Part shown: one piece after another, positions 16,173-24,263 of the stretch
Layout of the letters: every line of letters starts with the position of its first letter
How positions within the stretch are numbered: position 1 is the stretch's first letter
Origin: a virus
Length of the DNA stretch: 38,524 nucleotides
IMG/VR virus record: IMGVR_UViG_3300010885_017644
Coordinates: 1-38,524 of that record
Reading direction: 5' to 3' (one strand)
The notes under the pieces: model-generated
The model's input: the letters and a program-made list of their open reading frames with translations, nothing else
Told to the model about the DNA's origin: nothing
The model's database searches: none
Program-made: the position numbers and the translations under genes

Positions 16173-16886
16173 CTATATTGTTTTGTCAGTATGACTCACG
16201 TCATCTAATTTTTGAATTAGCATCTCAACTAGTCTGGAAACTGCTTCAGGTTTTTCGTCCTTTTTGAATTTAACTTTAACGGTTGCCATGCCAGCTTTGT
16301 TATCCGAGTTTGGCGAATTACTGTCAACCGAAATATTTGTTACAGTATGAGTGTAGTCAGATGCAGTTGCAACTCCTAGTAGTTTACACGTTGCATCGTC
16401 AGCTTCGCCAGTCTGTGGAATCTTGTGCTTCAATTGATATAACATTAGAGCCTCTCTAGCCTTGGGCCCAATAACTCCATCGACTCCATTCTTTTTGGCG
16501 CCAGTTTTTCCAAGCATAGTCTTATATGGATCGCCTAACTTAACTAAGGCTTCTTGAACTCCACGAATTGTCTGATCTTCAATCTTCTTAAAGATCGGCA
16601 AAACATTTTCCTTAAGACTAGACGGAGTTCTATCATCGGATGCGAGCAATCGGATATCGAAATTAATATCTAATTCTTCTAGCCCCATTGAAGAATGGTC
16701 TGCTAAAATATAGAGCGGAATTTCCAAGGTCTTGTCGCCAAGCAGGAATGTTTTAGTAAGAGGTTCGCCATCTGGGGTAAAGTACTTTGCAATAGTATTG
16801 ATGTGCTGTCTTTCCTGAATACCTAGAACTATCAGTGCTGCTTCTTGTAGACCGCCCAATAATTCTTCTAGATTGATTTTAGCCAT
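16173..16886 (-). CDS. DUF2589-like protein with peptidoglycan-binding-like insert
   Basis: 237 residues from the ATG at 16884-16886; an upstream ATG at 16940 would cross the promoter and terminator, so I reject it. Residues with LEIPLYILADHSSMGLEEL and INFDIRL resemble the DUF2589 core. A middle segment (GVDGVIGPKAREALMLYQLK) matches the second half of a PG_binding_1 repeat. The C-terminus has KAGMATVKVKFKKDEKPEAV, as in DUF2589 proteins. The role is unknown. It is the partner of the longer DUF2589-like protein upstream. Confidence 0.65.
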   Translation of the reverse strand: MAKINLEELLGGLQEAALIVLGIQERQHINTIAKYFTPDGEPLTKTFLLGDKTLEIPLYILADHSSMGLEELDINFDIRLLASDDRTPSSLKENVLPIFKKIEDQTIRGVQEALVKLGDPYKTMLGKTGAKKNGVDGVIGPKAREALMLYQLKHKIPQTGEADDATCKLLGVATASDYTHTVTNISVDSNSPNSDNKAGMATVKVKFKKDEKPEAVSRLVEMLIQKLDDVSHTDKTI

Positions 16887-16908
16887 AATTATGTGATTTG
16901 TATTAATA

Positions 16909-16914
16909 ATTATA
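16909..16914 (-). promoter_or_regulatory. -10-like box (GTATAATT) for 16886 gene
   Basis: Minus-strand AGTAGTATAATTATT, 22 bases upstream of the chosen start. It lies between the terminator at 16943-16968 and the gene, which supports the shorter start. Confidence 0.45.
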
Positions 16915-16942
16915 CTACTTAAGCTGAATCGGTTTAACAAAA

Positions 16943-16968
16943 AAAGAGACCAGTTAACTGGTCTCTTT
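16943..16968. terminator. perfect palindromic terminator
   Basis: A 26-base perfect palindrome (13-bp arms starting AAAGAGACCAG), A-rich on the left and T-rich on the right. It ends the minus-strand gene 16992-17588. Confidence 0.85.
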
Positions 16969-16991
16969 AAGGTCTATTGTCCGAGTACTGA

Positions 16992-17588
16992 TTACTTGTT
17001 TGGATCAGCAGTAAGAGGAATCAAAGAAGGCTCTAACATTTGAGTCAAATAGTCAGAAAGCTTTAACATACCTTCAGTTGCAGGCAATTGCTCAGCGTGT
17101 ACTTTTACATTGTACTTTGCAGAGTTATCTGTGCTACGAGTGTTCTCTTTATGAGTCGCAACTTTACCAGCCATGCTCACCGAGTACTTCATTCCCCAGA
17201 ATCCGCCAGAAGCAGAAGCTTGAATTGAAGATTCAGTATCAGTACTTGATTTGTCTACTTCAGAAGTTTTTACTTCCATTGTGAATTCAATATCAGCTGA
17301 TGTAATAGCCAATGAAGGAAGTGGAACTAAAGGTAACATAGGAACCTTTGAGTATAGGGTTTGAACTGTTTGTTCGCCAGTAGTACCGTCAGTAACAACT
17401 CTGTTCATTTCAACATCTAAAGAGCGAGCTTGAGTTTTGCCGTCTTTGTCTGTTACGAATGCAACTTCAGAAATATATTTCCAAGTTACATCGTTTAATT
17501 TTGCTTGTCCTTTTGCCATACCAATAATAGGAGACACAATAAGGTCTTCAATTGGTAATCCAGCAAATTGTTGTGCGATGTCTGCCAT
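16992..17588 (-). CDS. DUF2589-like protein
   Basis: 198 residues. The start (FAGLPIEDLIVSPIIGMAKG), the middle (VPMLPLVPLPSLAITSADIE) and MEVKTSE followed by KYNVKVHAEQ near the C-terminus fit the DUF2589 pattern of a beta-sandwich protein. A Ser/Thr-rich loop and an SGGFWGMKYSVSMAGK segment lie between. Function unknown; the family is found in Bacteroidota and phages, often in pairs, as here with 16173-16886. It has a late-type box upstream and its own terminator. Confidence 0.7.
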   Translation of the reverse strand: MADIAQQFAGLPIEDLIVSPIIGMAKGQAKLNDVTWKYISEVAFVTDKDGKTQARSLDVEMNRVVTDGTTGEQTVQTLYSKVPMLPLVPLPSLAITSADIEFTMEVKTSEVDKSSTDTESSIQASASGGFWGMKYSVSMAGKVATHKENTRSTDNSAKYNVKVHAEQLPATEGMLKLSDYLTQMLEPSLIPLTADPNK

Positions 17589-17607
17589 TTTTAATCTGGT
17601 TTTCTAG

Positions 17608-17616
17608 TTATTTATC
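17608..17616 (-). promoter_or_regulatory. late-type box GATAAATAA
   Basis: Minus-strand GATAAATAA, 19 bases before the start at 17588. Confidence 0.5.
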
Positions 17617-17630
17617 TGGCTGGAGTGTCA

Positions 17631-17969
17631 CTATTTCCACACCAATTGAATAACTAGAATCGCTAGACCGAGCAGTAGGCAAACCCAAGTCTTGGTGTTT
17701 AGACCTTCAGCGAATAGAAATTGAGCCATCACAGTGAAGACAAAGATACCAATTGTGAACCCAATTAATCGACTGGGCCAAATTGTACCATCGAATGCAA
17801 TAACGAAATGCTTAACCGAATTCATGAAGAGCCACGAAATCGGAATACCCATTAGGATAAGCCAATTGCGATTCTCTTTAAATGATTCCCATTTTAGCGG
17901 GCCCTGTAGTTGAATGAATGTTAGCGACTGAGCGATCAATCCATAAAGAAACCCCAAAAATAGATTCAT
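17631..17969 (-). CDS. multi-pass membrane protein (DMT-like)
   Basis: 112 residues with four hydrophobic segments, including LILMGIPISWLFM, LIGFTIGIFVFTVMAQFLF and WVCLLLGLAILVIQLVW. The FGLN-type C-terminal half resembles small drug/metabolite transporter repeats, but it is too short for a full transporter. Function unknown. It starts 1 base from the stop of the next small membrane gene, so it is probably last in a three-gene membrane operon. Confidence 0.7.
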   Translation of the reverse strand: MNLFLGFLYGLIAQSLTFIQLQGPLKWESFKENRNWLILMGIPISWLFMNSVKHFVIAFDGTIWPSRLIGFTIGIFVFTVMAQFLFAEGLNTKTWVCLLLGLAILVIQLVWK

Positions 17970-17970
17970 G

Positions 17971-18108
17971 TTAAAATAACTTAGAGATTAGGTAGACAAC
18001 ACCGAAACCAATTCCGAATGCTATCATAATGAATGTTGCGGCATGTGCGTAATCGACCTGGTCTTTACGCTTTCCTTGCCAATCGTTTGGATCAAACTGC
18101 TTATCCAT
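17971..18108 (-). CDS. small one-pass membrane protein, 45 aa
   Basis: Starts MDKQFDPNDWQGKRKDQ and has one hydrophobic segment (TFIMIAFGIGFGVVYLI). It is below usual gene-calling length but is packed tightly: its ATG overlaps the end of the 33-residue gene upstream, and its stop lies 1 base from the start of the next gene. Function unknown. Confidence 0.65.
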   Translation of the reverse strand: MDKQFDPNDWQGKRKDQVDYAHAATFIMIAFGIGFGVVYLISKLF

Positions 18109-18202
18109 AAATTACAGCGATCATAGTTATGCCACTAAACCATATTAATGCAGCGACTGCTGCGATCCAATCTTGCTTGGACCAATGTCTTATACTTTTC
18201 AT
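18101..18202 (-). CDS. small one-pass membrane protein, 33 aa
   Basis: Starts MKSIRHWSKQDW and has the segment IAAVAALIWFSGITMIAVI. It overlaps the next small gene by 8 bases, which supports translation. Upstream lies the box GTATATTA at about 18225. Function unknown. Confidence 0.55.
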   Translation of the reverse strand: MKSIRHWSKQDWIAAVAALIWFSGITMIAVIYG

Positions 18203-18230
18203 ATTAAATCTTGTTTATAGACTTAATATA

Positions 18231-19580
18231 CTAAAGGTCAGATAGATTGGTCTCGGCCCATTCGGCCCAATTGCTGAATACGGTAGTTGGTTGCTGTTCT
18301 CTATTTTTGTAGATCAGCTCTACTTTTATGTCGATCTCGTCGTTCTGGTTGAGCTCAGAAAGTTTTGCGTTAATTTCAGGCTCAAGAATATCAAGGCTCT
18401 CAACTGGCCCACGGCAGCTGAATTTAACGTGATTTACTGGATCCGTATATCGTAGGCTGTACGGCATAAACACGGTTAAATAGACACCAAGTTCTTTGGC
18501 TCTCTCCTTGATTTCGGTGTACATTCCCTTGAGCACTGTCAAGTATTTTAAACGGCCCTTACGTAGTTGGGAGATAGGGCCATCTACTACAACAGACAAT
18601 GCATTAATCTCAAACTCAGTTGGGTCCATTAGCCCTAGTCTAAATAGTCTAAGTTTTTGGTTAATTGAAGTAGATTCGTTTATCGGCTCTTCATCAATTA
18701 CCTCTCTAAGCCATGGATACCAAATTGAATCTGCTTGATACGGATATGCTTTGATTGGTGAAATGCCTGACATTGCAAGCTCAGGTAAATTACTGAATAC
18801 TTGAGCTGACCACTCAGGCATGTGCCATAGCCGGGAGCTAACTGTTTGATCGTCAGTTGACTTGCCGGCATAGGGCTTGGATTGTATTGACCTGCCAGCA
18901 TAGGAATTGGATTGTATTACTCCAAACCTCTTAACGAATTTTTTAAACTCTTTAAATTTAGCAGTATTGGTATGAGCCGGGAATCCCAGATCAGGATCAG
19001 TGGGCTCGCTCTGAGTTTCAATCTGAACCAGGTTAATTCGGCCAGTTAGACCCAATCTGTCAAGTCTTTTCCACCTATTGAATTTTTCAATTGCGTCTTC
19101 TATTGAAGTTGCCTGCGTAGCGTGCTCAACTGACTCGTTAAGCTTGGGCTTCTGCATTGAGCCTGTACCGACCAGTTCACGAGTATATGGATCGTAGAAC
19201 TGACCCTCTTCTCGTAAGTGTAATAGATCCCATCTGCCAGCACGGGCCTCGCGAATTAGGTGATCAAATATTTCGTCAGAGTCTCCTTCTTGACCAAACC
19301 ACTCTTTCCAATCTGACCAAATATCGTCAATACTCTCCTGCCAACCATCATGGTTGTCGCTAACTGGCCAGTTATCGTAATCGTACAGAGTAAATAGTGG
19401 ACCCTGTGCTACGTAATGATCTTTGTGCTTGGTGTCTGCGAAATCATCTAATGATTCCCAGTGTACAGTAACGCTCAGCACTTTTAAACCTGAGTCAGAG
19501 AGACCTAACTGTACCAGTCTAAACTTCTTCTTTGCAGTAGACGGCTGATGTAGATCTTCGTATAGTTTAAGGTACTTCAA
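18231..19580 (-). CDS. capsid-tagged protein, unknown body (TTG start)
   Basis: 449 residues. The start codon is TTG (19578-19580), fixed by the tag KYLKLYED that follows and is nearly identical at DNA level to that of the next gene upstream. After the tag comes a segment KFRLVQLGLSDSGLKVLSV and a similar KLRLFRLGLMDPTEFEINAL near residue 310, suggesting an internal duplication. The rest is Trp- and Asp-rich and unrecognised. No clear L/I-x-E site follows the tag, so cleavage is uncertain. Confidence 0.7.
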   Translation of the reverse strand: MKYLKLYEDLHQPSTAKKKFRLVQLGLSDSGLKVLSVTVHWESLDDFADTKHKDHYVAQGPLFTLYDYDNWPVSDNHDGWQESIDDIWSDWKEWFGQEGDSDEIFDHLIREARAGRWDLLHLREEGQFYDPYTRELVGTGSMQKPKLNESVEHATQATSIEDAIEKFNRWKRLDRLGLTGRINLVQIETQSEPTDPDLGFPAHTNTAKFKEFKKFVKRFGVIQSNSYAGRSIQSKPYAGKSTDDQTVSSRLWHMPEWSAQVFSNLPELAMSGISPIKAYPYQADSIWYPWLREVIDEEPINESTSINQKLRLFRLGLMDPTEFEINALSVVVDGPISQLRKGRLKYLTVLKGMYTEIKERAKELGVYLTVFMPYSLRYTDPVNHVKFSCRGPVESLDILEPEINAKLSELNQNDEIDIKVELIYKNREQQPTTVFSNWAEWAETNLSDL

Positions 19581-19590
19581 GTTAACCAGA

Positions 19591-19962
19591 TTATATTTTA
19601 TAGAAATGAATGCCTGTTACTGGATTAATGTCCGCAACTCCTTTTGCTGCTTTTTGTAAAATATCGCTAACTTGCGAGAACGTGATTTTTTGTGGATCAA
19701 CACCGCCTTCAACATATCGGTTGAAGATTAGATCGCCATTTGGCTTCTTCACAAGATCTCTAAAATTTAGATCGTATGTCTGAACTAGCGCTGACCCAAC
19801 TACTCTGTATTTTCGAGTAGTATTGTTTGCAGTGATCGCAACAACGTTCTGCTTACCGCCCGATGTGTCCTTCTTCATGGTTGCATCAAGCGGATTTGAA
19901 TAGGTTATTGCGGTCGCCGTTGAAACTGATTCAGAGTCTTCGTATAGTTTAAGGTACTTCAT
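19591..19962 (-). CDS. capsid-tagged small protein
   Basis: 123 residues from the ATG at 19960-19962; an ATG two codons earlier is also possible. The tag MKYLKLYEDSES is shared with the 18231-19580 protein, and the first 26 bases after the initial base are the same. The body is basic and beta-rich (TTRKYRVVGSALVQTYDLNF) and unrecognised. It lies between a structural protein gene and a tagged gene in the same operon. Confidence 0.65.
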   Translation of the reverse strand: MKYLKLYEDSESVSTATAITYSNPLDATMKKDTSGGKQNVVAITANNTTRKYRVVGSALVQTYDLNFRDLVKKPNGDLIFNRYVEGGVDPQKITFSQVSDILQKAAKGVADINPVTGIHFYKI

Positions 19963-19973
19963 AGTCATTTTAA

Positions 19974-20729
19974 TTAGTTTGCAGGCTCAGCGATTCCGTC
20001 GATATGATATTGATTTCCGTTAGCGACTGTGAATGTCGGTAGAGTTATAGCTCCAGTTCCAGCAACAGTATCTAATGGATCAGTGCCGGTAGCGCCGCCA
20101 CTAAGATCAATCGTCTTAAGAATCGTGGTTGTTCCGGTTATTAGAGCGTAAACTGTATCGCCAGCTGAGACCGTAATTGTGCCGCTTGCTGATACTCCAG
20201 TATTTGCAACGATTGAACTGTTTTTATAAACCCTAAAGCTTGCTGCAACTGAGCTAGATTTAGAGTAAGACCAGTGCAGAGTCGCTGGAAATAGAGTGGT
20301 TGTCGTCGTTAAGCCGCTATCTGTCGTAGTAGTGGTTGTACCGGACGAGGTCGTTGAAGTAGTTGTGGTCGCAGGAGCCTCAGTCGTTGTTGATGTCGTT
20401 GTTGCTGAGGTCTGGATGTTAGAGCTCAATATGAATACTCCGTCGGTTCCTTCGGCTGGCGTAATTAGTCCGCCTGATCCAAAATCGTATTCGTAATAGA
20501 TTCCAGTAATTCCCATGGTTAGCAGATCTCTAAAGATTTTCTTGTCTGCACTTGATGGAAACTGAATTATGAGCGGGCTCTTTGGCCAGTCTCTAATCCA
20601 TAATTCAATTTCATCTGATCCGCTAACATAATCGTACAAGAGTATGTTATTCGCTGGGTCTGGAATAAAGTAAACGGTAGGTTGACCGTTTACGTAGTTA
20701 ATAATTTGTATTACTTTAGCTGCCGCCAT
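19974..20729 (-). CDS. Thr-rich virion structural protein candidate
   Basis: 251 residues. An N-terminal globular domain (1-105) is joined by a Thr/Ser/Ala-rich linker (about 106-145) to a C-terminal beta domain with SASGTITVSAGDTVYALITG, like a small beta-sandwich. Such linkers are common in tail and decoration proteins of Bacteroidota phages and may be glycosylated. The linker DNA is a simple repeat of GTT/GTA/GTC-like triplets on the + strand and so may vary in length. Function inferred as virion surface. Confidence 0.65.
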   Translation of the reverse strand: MAAAKVIQIINYVNGQPTVYFIPDPANNILLYDYVSGSDEIELWIRDWPKSPLIIQFPSSADKKIFRDLLTMGITGIYYEYDFGSGGLITPAEGTDGVFILSSNIQTSATTTSTTTEAPATTTTSTTSSGTTTTTTDSGLTTTTTLFPATLHWSYSKSSSVAASFRVYKNSSIVANTGVSASGTITVSAGDTVYALITGTTTILKTIDLSGGATGTDPLDTVAGTGAITLPTFTVANGNQYHIDGIAEPAN

Positions 20730-20757
20730 TATCTGTATTATTTAAAATCGTATAGAG

Positions 20758-20766
20758 TTATTTATC
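20758..20766 (-). promoter_or_regulatory. late-type box GATAAATAA
   Basis: Minus-strand GATAAATAA, 28 bases before the start at 20729. Confidence 0.45.
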
Positions 20767-20771
20767 TAACC

Positions 20772-21014
20772 TTATACTTGTTGAACTGTCCAGTCTGATC
20801 CGCTTAGGATGCCTAGCATCTCAGCATGGGTGTAAGGGCCTTGTGCCGTAGTCAAGTCTGCAATACACGCCGGCGTGTCGCCTTCCCACTTAACGAAAGT
20901 ATTGGTTCCATTTGCGGATTTGCGTAAAGTCTCAGCCGAGGATTCGAGTACTTCAGCGAAATTAATTAGCTGGAGCTCGCTCACGTTAAAGATTAAGTAA
21001 TTTCGGTTTTCCAT
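20772..21014 (-). CDS. hypothetical protein, 80 aa
   Basis: A small soluble protein (NYLIFNVSELQLINFAEVLE; WEGDTPACIADLTTAQGPY). No family recognised. It sits between the Thr-rich protein and the LamG genes, so it may belong to the tail or fibre group. Confidence 0.65.
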   Translation of the reverse strand: MENRNYLIFNVSELQLINFAEVLESSAETLRKSANGTNTFVKWEGDTPACIADLTTAQGPYTHAEMLGILSGSDWTVQQV

Positions 21015-21032
21015 ATTAAAAAGGTTTTGTTG

Positions 21033-22046
21033 TTATCTAGCAGATTGTGCATTATAATTTTGAAGTATTTCGGCAGCAGTTAGAACTCGATTGTATGCTA
21101 GCACATTACCAATATTCCCATTAAGATAACCCAACGGACTTGCACTTCCAATTCGACCAGCACCAATTGCTAGAGCCTGAGTACTCGAAGAGTTTTCGCT
21201 AATACCTGCATTTGATGAGCTTGAGTTAAGCGATCCGTTTATGTAGAACGCAGCAGTCTTTGTTGAATAGTTATAGGTTACTGCAATATGAGTCCATACA
21301 TTGGTACCAATCGTAGCTGAGCCAGTATCTCTAATATCTTGGTTCGACGTATTCCACCACCAAAGTTTACGATCAGATCCAACCCAAAAGGCCCAACCTC
21401 CGTAGCTTCCGCCTGGATTATCAAATTCCTTGTCAATGATTGCGGTTGGACTAGCAAGAGTTGCACCAAGTTTAACCCATGCACAAAATGTTTTACTTGA
21501 GCCGTCTAGCCCCAAATTCTGATTACCAAAGGTCACGTAATCGTTTGAACCATCAAATACAAGTGATCCTCCTTTTTCAGTACGGTAGGTTGGACCGTTT
21601 GTTAGGGTTCCGGTAGCTGCTGTGTTGCTTACATCGTACCACGAGTTACCTGAGTTGGGATAAGATGCTGTAAACCCTGCATCAACATTTAATACTAGAC
21701 CGTTTGTTACGATCGCTTCGTAATCTCTATTGACGCAGATCTTATCGTTTAGACCGGCATAGTATGCCAAACAGGCAGCGGCCGTTGCATAACCGGCAGG
21801 AGAGGCAACTGAGCCAGCAACATCTCTATTTGTCATGGAGATCAATTGAGAGTCTGACGTTGGACAGTAAATACTTGGACCACCACTTATTTTATTCTGA
21901 TAGATTGTGTAACCTCCGTTTGGTGGAGTTATGCCAGAATAGAATGATGTTCCAAAATCCGCTGATCCTACTCCAATTAGCATGTTTCCCTTTCGAATGC
22001 AGGTGGTTGGCGTAGAACCAGTTGAATATTTTATTAAGTTAGGCAT
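21033..22046 (-). CDS. LamG-domain virion adhesin, copy 1
   Basis: 337 residues. An N-terminal module (NLIKYSTGSTPT to about residue 110) is followed by a LamG/concanavalin-like jelly-roll: LVFDGSNDYVTFGN, TFCAWVKLG, WTHIAVTYNYSTKTAAFYIN and a C-terminal IGNVLAYNRVLTAAEI. LamG domains bind sugars; in a phage virion this suggests a fibre or receptor-binding role. The next gene is a paralogue with the same layout. Confidence 0.8.
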   Translation of the reverse strand: MPNLIKYSTGSTPTTCIRKGNMLIGVGSADFGTSFYSGITPPNGGYTIYQNKISGGPSIYCPTSDSQLISMTNRDVAGSVASPAGYATAAACLAYYAGLNDKICVNRDYEAIVTNGLVLNVDAGFTASYPNSGNSWYDVSNTAATGTLTNGPTYRTEKGGSLVFDGSNDYVTFGNQNLGLDGSSKTFCAWVKLGATLASPTAIIDKEFDNPGGSYGGWAFWVGSDRKLWWWNTSNQDIRDTGSATIGTNVWTHIAVTYNYSTKTAAFYINGSLNSSSSNAGISENSSSTQALAIGAGRIGSASPLGYLNGNIGNVLAYNRVLTAAEILQNYNAQSAR

Positions 22047-22061
22047 TCATGCTTAATTATT

Positions 22062-23048
22062 TTATAGTCCGTATCTCGCCTTTTGCGCATCAAAATTCTG
22101 CTTGATCTCGTTTGCTGTCAGTTCTCGATTATAGACCTGAAATGTTCCAATGTCTAGGCGATTCGTGTAGTTAGTCGAGTTCATCCAACCGCTGATCCTC
22201 ATTGTGCTGCCAAATCCTGGAGCTGAACCAGTTGAACTGTACTGTTGACTTAGGTTTTGTTGATTGGCGTTAATATAGATTTTGTTACTACTTGGAATAT
22301 TGGCATTAGCAGTCATTACGAATGCATAGTGAGCATAGCTACCGCTTAAACCTAGAGCTGAGACCTGTCCAGCTGAGATACCGTAAACGTCTCCATTACC
22401 AGTATTAAAGCCCAATGAATTGCCTTGCGTCCAAACATCGTAAGTCGTAAAGCCAAAGAACATGCCGCTCGTGAAAGAGGCCCATCTTATAAAGCCGGTT
22501 ACTGTTATTGTAGAAGCAGTGATGTGGCTTACGTTGACGTCTGCATAATCGTCAACTCCGTCAAAGTTAAGAAAACTTGCAGAAACCGATTGTGTGAATG
22601 TTGGACCGTTAATCATGCCTGCAGTCTTTGCGGCTGGGCTAACGTCGTACCATGTGCTACCGTTTCGTGGATAAGACGGGGCAAACGATGCATCAAAATT
22701 TAAGATTAGGTCGGTGGTAACAATCGCCTCATAATCTCTGTCGAGAGCCATCTTATCGGATTGAGTGTTAAACCAGTTAAGGCAGTCGGTTACAGTTGAG
22801 TAGTTTGTGCCTGCAATCTTATTGGTTATACGATAGAGACCGGCATCGTTGGCCGCAACATTAATACTTGGACCGCTGCTCGCCTTGTTTTGATAGACTG
22901 TGTAACCGTTTGTAGGTGGGGCAATTGCCGACCAGTAATCAGTTGTAACCGTTGGGCCCTTTGCAACATCGCCAACTCCAATCCAATAATTAGATTTTCT
23001 TAAAGCTTGAGTCTGTGCACTAGTACTGTATTTAATTGAATTAGCCAT
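22062..23048 (-). CDS. LamG-domain virion adhesin, copy 2
   Basis: 328 residues, paralogous to copy 1. The shared N-terminal module includes PPTNGYTVYQNKASSGPSI and RDYEAIVT, then FLNFDGVDDYADVN, a diverged lectin-like core, and FQVYNRELTANEI near the end. The N-terminal halves are much more alike than the lectin cores, as expected for receptor-binding parts under diversifying selection. It lies 15 bases upstream of copy 1. Confidence 0.8.
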   Translation of the reverse strand: MANSIKYSTSAQTQALRKSNYWIGVGDVAKGPTVTTDYWSAIAPPTNGYTVYQNKASSGPSINVAANDAGLYRITNKIAGTNYSTVTDCLNWFNTQSDKMALDRDYEAIVTTDLILNFDASFAPSYPRNGSTWYDVSPAAKTAGMINGPTFTQSVSASFLNFDGVDDYADVNVSHITASTITVTGFIRWASFTSGMFFGFTTYDVWTQGNSLGFNTGNGDVYGISAGQVSALGLSGSYAHYAFVMTANANIPSSNKIYINANQQNLSQQYSSTGSAPGFGSTMRISGWMNSTNYTNRLDIGTFQVYNRELTANEIKQNFDAQKARYGL

Positions 23049-23060
23049 TCATGATTGGCG

Positions 23061-23519
23061 TTATTTTGTCTTCTTCACATTGGCCCAAGACTTGCTTGGA
23101 CTTGCCGCATTTACTCTGGCCATTGCCCATTGGTGAGCCGTCATACCAGGTCTTGAACCTGAAGAATAGAACGCGCCCAGTCCCTTGGCATATTCCCGTT
23201 TAAGATCTGCAAACGAGTAACCTTTCTTGGTTGCAACCTTTCTGATCTTAGCAAGAGTCTCTTTGCTTAGCTTGGCCTCATTAACTTGACTGTCCTTGCG
23301 TGGAGTGTTCTTCCAACCCGATTTACTACGCTCCTGTTTTTCCATCTCATCTCTAAGACGGTACGCCGCCTGAGCATCTCCCTTCTTAAGTAGATCCTTG
23401 GCCTTGTCCAGCTTCTTGTCTCGTGAGCTGCCTTCCGGTGCTTTGTAGATTGCAGGATTCTCTGACTTCTTTTCGGTAATCGGTAACTGCCAGTTTTCAA
23501 ATAGTTTAATGTGCTTCAC
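23061..23519 (-). CDS. capsid-tagged DUF5824-like protein (GTG start)
   Basis: 152 residues. The start is GTG (23517-23519), chosen because the tag MKHIKLFENW follows directly. I-T-E at 14-16 is a possible processing site. The middle is Lys/Glu-rich and helical; the C-terminal module AFYSSGSRPGMTAHQWAMAR resembles a small domain (DUF5824-like) seen in other phage proteins. Probably a packaged head protein. Confidence 0.7.
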   Translation of the reverse strand: MKHIKLFENWQLPITEKKSENPAIYKAPEGSSRDKKLDKAKDLLKKGDAQAAYRLRDEMEKQERSKSGWKNTPRKDSQVNEAKLSKETLAKIRKVATKKGYSFADLKREYAKGLGAFYSSGSRPGMTAHQWAMARVNAASPSKSWANVKKTK

Positions 23520-23534
23520 TTAGCGTAGATAATT

Positions 23535-23987
23535 TTATTGGCGGCTTGGCCATACTCCTTCTACACAGATAATGTAGTTAATTCCTGCATAAGGTTGGCG
23601 GTTATTAACTGGTGTCCATTGCTCAGACACTCCAACGTTAGTCACAACGCTAGGAACGCCGTCTCTACCAGTTTCTTTGGTATCAAGCTTCTTCATCTCA
23701 ACATTAAGGTTAACATGATGGCCTGTGATAACGTTTGCTTCAGTACCGCCAGTCTCGCCGATATTAACTGGAGTTAAACCGCGACCTGAACCTGCTCCAA
23801 CTGGAACACGACCTCTAAGATCAGGCAGACAGAAAGTAGAGACACCGTCTCCTCCGTATAGGGTTCCGATTATCGCGTAAAGCGGGGTGTAATTTTTAAT
23901 TGATAGGGTTCGGCCGTCGCAATACATCCAACCGATTGGTTCGTAAGATCCAGCAAAAAGCTTGATCATTCCCATGAATTCTTCCAT
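23535..23987 (-). CDS. phage tail collar-domain protein
   Basis: 150 residues. The pattern MGMIKLFAGSYEPIGWMYCD, then YAIIGTLYGGDGVSTFCLPD and LRGRVPVGAG, is the classic tail collar domain (PF07484) of short tail-fibre proteins. RQPYAGINYIICVEGVWP closes the domain as usual. Likely a short fibre tip or attachment protein; close to the LamG adhesins. Confidence 0.92.
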   Translation of the reverse strand: MEEFMGMIKLFAGSYEPIGWMYCDGRTLSIKNYTPLYAIIGTLYGGDGVSTFCLPDLRGRVPVGAGSGRGLTPVNIGETGGTEANVITGHHVNLNVEMKKLDTKETGRDGVPSVVTNVGVSEQWTPVNNRQPYAGINYIICVEGVWPSRQ

Positions 23988-24011
23988 TGTATTTAAAGTT
24001 TTTTTATAGGG

Positions 24012-24020
24012 TTATTTATC
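24012..24020 (-). promoter_or_regulatory. late-type box GATAAATAA
   Basis: Minus-strand GATAAATAA overlapping the stop codon of the upstream gene and 24 bases before the tail collar start at 23987. Confidence 0.45.
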
Positions 24021-24260
24021 GTCGAGCCACGCAGATAATAGGCACACGGCAAACCAGATTCCATTGACCGCTAGAATAATCCAGAGTAGGGGCCATGCGA
24101 AACTCCAGCCTGCATAGGCTTCTGAATTTGATCGCCAATCATCGTCGTCTTGCTGCCCGTCATAGACATCAATACCTAGCGGGCTCTTGAACCTGTGTAG
24201 TAGAAATAGGGTTATTAGGTAGCCGACTGAATAGACAGCTAAGATATTGAATGCTGTCAT
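24012..24260 (-). CDS. small two-pass membrane protein
   Basis: 82 residues with hydrophobic segments ILAVYSVGYLITLFLL at the start and WSFAWPLLWIILAVNGIWFA near the end, separated by an acidic soluble loop. Function unknown. It begins 3 bases after the lipoprotein gene stops. Confidence 0.65.
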   Translation of the reverse strand: MTAFNILAVYSVGYLITLFLLHRFKSPLGIDVYDGQQDDDDWRSNSEAYAGWSFAWPLLWIILAVNGIWFAVCLLSAWLDDK

Positions 24261-24263
24261 GGT

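Noticed and set aside
20296-20496. Val-rich + strand frame
   Set aside because: Mirror of the Thr-rich linker codons in the real minus-strand gene.
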